Source: Rhizobium sp. Root1334
GTDB lineage: Bacteria; Pseudomonadota; Alphaproteobacteria; Rhizobiales; Rhizobiaceae
Reading direction: 5' to 3'
DNA: 64,000 nucleotides
Assembly (NCBI RefSeq): GCF_001426665.1
Contig: NZ_LMEY01000004.1
Location: forward strand, 1-64,000
Shown here: positions 62,618 through 64,000 of the stretch, piece after piece
How positions within the stretch are numbered: position 1 is the stretch's first letter
Layout of the letters: the number at the start of each line of letters is the position of its first letter
Made by a program: the position numbers and the translations under genes
The notes under the pieces: model-generated
Databases searched by the model: none
What the model was told of the DNA's origin: nothing
Seen by the model: only the letters and a program-made list of their open reading frames with translations

Positions 62618-62869
62618 AAGGTTAATTAGATCGATTTCACGCGGATGTCAACGGCCATTTGAAAAGTTCCCGGCCACAGCTGAAAACGCAGTTTTCCTTG
62701 ACGCGCCCTTTTGAATATGGTCTCACCCCAGCCATATGGAATTTCCGGTATTTTCCGCCATTTCAGGCATCAGCCGGGCATTTCCTTCCCTTAAAAGCAT
62801 GCGCCTTCACATCCGGACGTCTCCTTTCCGGCAGGAAGGCCGAAAGCACGTAAAGCACGGGCCAGGATC

Positions 62870-64000
62870 ATGACAGACAGACCAGTCCGGGTGCGCATTG
62901 CACCTTCCCCCACCGGCGAACCCCATGTCGGCACCGCCTATATCGCGTTGTTCAACTACCTCTTCGCACAGAAGATGGGTGGCGAGTTCATCCTGCGTAT
63001 CGAGGACACCGACGCGACCCGCTCGACCCCAGAATTCGAAACCAAGGTGCTGGACGCCCTGAAATGGTGCGGACTGAAATGGTCGGAAGGCCCGGATATC
63101 GGCGGCCCCTATGGCCCCTACCGCCAGAGCGACCGCAAGGACACCTACCTGCCCTTCGTCGAGAAGATCGTTGCCAACGGCCACGGTTTCCGCTGTTTCT
63201 GCACGCCCGAACGTCTGGCGGAAATGCGCGAGGCGCAGCGCGCCGCCGGCAAGCCGCCAAAGTATGACGGCCGCTGCCTGACACTTTCGGCAGAGGAAGT
63301 GACGACACGCATGGCTGCCGGCGAACCGACCGTCGTGCGCATGAAGATCCCTGCGGAAGGCTCCTGCAAGTTCGTCGATGGCGTCTATGGCGAAGTCGAT
63401 ATTCCGTGGGATGCAGTCGATATGCAGGTCCTGCTGAAAGCCGACGGCATGCCGACCTATCATATGGCCAATGTCGTCGACGACCATCTGATGAAGATCA
63501 CCCATGTGGCGCGCGGCGAGGAATGGCTGTCCTCGGTCCCGAAGCACATCCTGATCTACCAGTATCTCGGTCTCGAGCCGCCGGTTTTCATGCATCTGTC
63601 GCTGATGCGCAACCATGACAAGTCGAAGCTGTCGAAGCGCAAGAACCCGACCTCGATCTCGTACTACACGGCACTCGGCTACCTGCCCGAAGCGCTGATG
63701 AACTTCCTCGGCCTGTTCTTCGTGCAGATCGCCGAAGGCGAGGAAATGCTGACCATGGAACAGCTAGCGGAGAAATTCGATCCGGCGAACCTCTCCAAGG
63801 CCGGCGCGATTTTCGACGTACAGAAACTGGATTGGCTGAATGGCCGCTGGCTGCGCGAAGGTTTGTCAGAAGACGAGTTCGCCGCCCGCGTGCTTTCCTG
63901 GGCGATGGAAAACGACCGTATCAAGCAGGGCCTCAAACTCTCGCAGTCGCGCATTTCCAAGCTGGGCGAACTGCCGGACCTGGCGGGCTTCCTGTTCAAG
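62870..64000 (+). CDS. gltX: Glutamyl-tRNA synthetase GltX (partial, cut at window end)
   Basis: The first 377 codons of a class I aminoacyl-tRNA synthetase that charges tRNA with glutamate. VRIAPSPTGEPHVGTAYIAL holds the HIGH-type motif (PHVGT), LRIEDTDATRS the glutamate site, RCFCTPERL the subtype marker and DKSKLSKRKNP the KMSKS-type loop. The frame has no stop before the window end, so the C-terminal anticodon domain is missing only by truncation. The ATG 62870 follows GCCAGGATC. Confidence 0.97.
   Translation, partial: MTDRPVRVRIAPSPTGEPHVGTAYIALFNYLFAQKMGGEFILRIEDTDATRSTPEFETKVLDALKWCGLKWSEGPDIGGPYGPYRQSDRKDTYLPFVEKIVANGHGFRCFCTPERLAEMREAQRAAGKPPKYDGRCLTLSAEEVTTRMAAGEPTVVRMKIPAEGSCKFVDGVYGEVDIPWDAVDMQVLLKADGMPTYHMANVVDDHLMKITHVARGEEWLSSVPKHILIYQYLGLEPPVFMHLSLMRNHDKSKLSKRKNPTSISYYTALGYLPEALMNFLGLFFVQIAEGEEMLTMEQLAEKFDPANLSKAGAIFDVQKLDWLNGRWLREGLSEDEFAARVLSWAMENDRIKQGLKLSQSRISKLGELPDLAGFLFK

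Noticed and set aside
1..64000. CRISPR array, prophage or insertion sequence
   Set aside because: No regularly spaced repeats, no transposase, integrase or phage structural genes were found; the repeats present are short intergenic palindromes.

Overview
The window looks like chromosomal DNA of a member of the Rhizobiaceae (Rhizobium, Neorhizobium or Agrobacterium-like). Reasons: a GC-rich alphaproteobacterial gene style; a sarcosine oxidase soxBDAG cluster; a transhydrogenase split into three genes (pntA, a small membrane alpha subunit, pntB); an aa3-oxidase subunit IV of the alphaproteobacterial kind; a NodN-like MaoC dehydratase; a lysine/ornithine-type decarboxylase behind a long leader; many LacI-controlled sugar genes; and dispersed palindromic repeats with the cttctcccc...ggggagaag core. 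No phage, insertion sequence, CRISPR array, rRNA or tRNA gene was seen. The exact genus cannot be fixed from the sequence alone.

Layout. 0-8 kb: glgX, a MaoC/NodN-like gene, then soxB-soxD-soxA-soxG on the minus strand. 8-15 kb: rpsU, a TPR lipoprotein, a membrane GGDEF protein, the pnt operon and a cytochrome oxidase subunit IV. 15-22 kb: an orphan FeeM/AHL-synthase-like acyltransferase, a GGDEF-EAL protein, a class I amidotransferase-like hydrolase, a hydroxyacid dehydrogenase with its LacI regulator, and a MarR regulator divergent from a creatininase-family gene. 23-27 kb: a CobW metallochaperone translationally coupled to a WD40 protein, a probable RNA-binding/winged-helix protein, a glyoxalase-related protein and OmpW. 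27-35 kb: GNAT enzymes, ornithine decarboxylase with a roughly 400-nt leader, a LysR regulator, a ZevAB-like DUF1007/NicO metal transport pair, a TerB-like protein and KDPG aldolase. 35-39 kb: overlapping CYTH and CHAD genes, a YafY-type regulator with a VOC gene, and trhO.

39-55 kb is a carbohydrate region: GH1 beta-glucosidase, a Gfo/Idh/MocA oxidoreductase with a TIM-barrel isomerase, a CUT2 sugar ABC transporter with a divergent LacI regulator, a globin-coupled chemoreceptor, and a LacI-xylB-xylA operon. 54-64 kb: a frameshifted metallophosphoesterase, an emrAB efflux operon divergent from its TetR regulator, an AraC-type regulator, a TerC membrane protein, an ArsR-led operon with two START/SRPBCC proteins, and the first 377 codons of gltX, cut by the window end.

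Most of the window is ordinary core and accessory metabolism. The most interesting signals are regulatory: matching operators in front of a YafY regulator and its neighbour VOC gene; a two-operator superpalindrome between a LacI gene and its ABC transporter; nested palindromes between emrA and tetR; a palindrome before the CobW-WD40 pair; a hairpin that buries the start region of the broken phosphoesterase; and the ornithine decarboxylase leader, which fits the speF RNA family by position and gene and is also open in frame with the enzyme.
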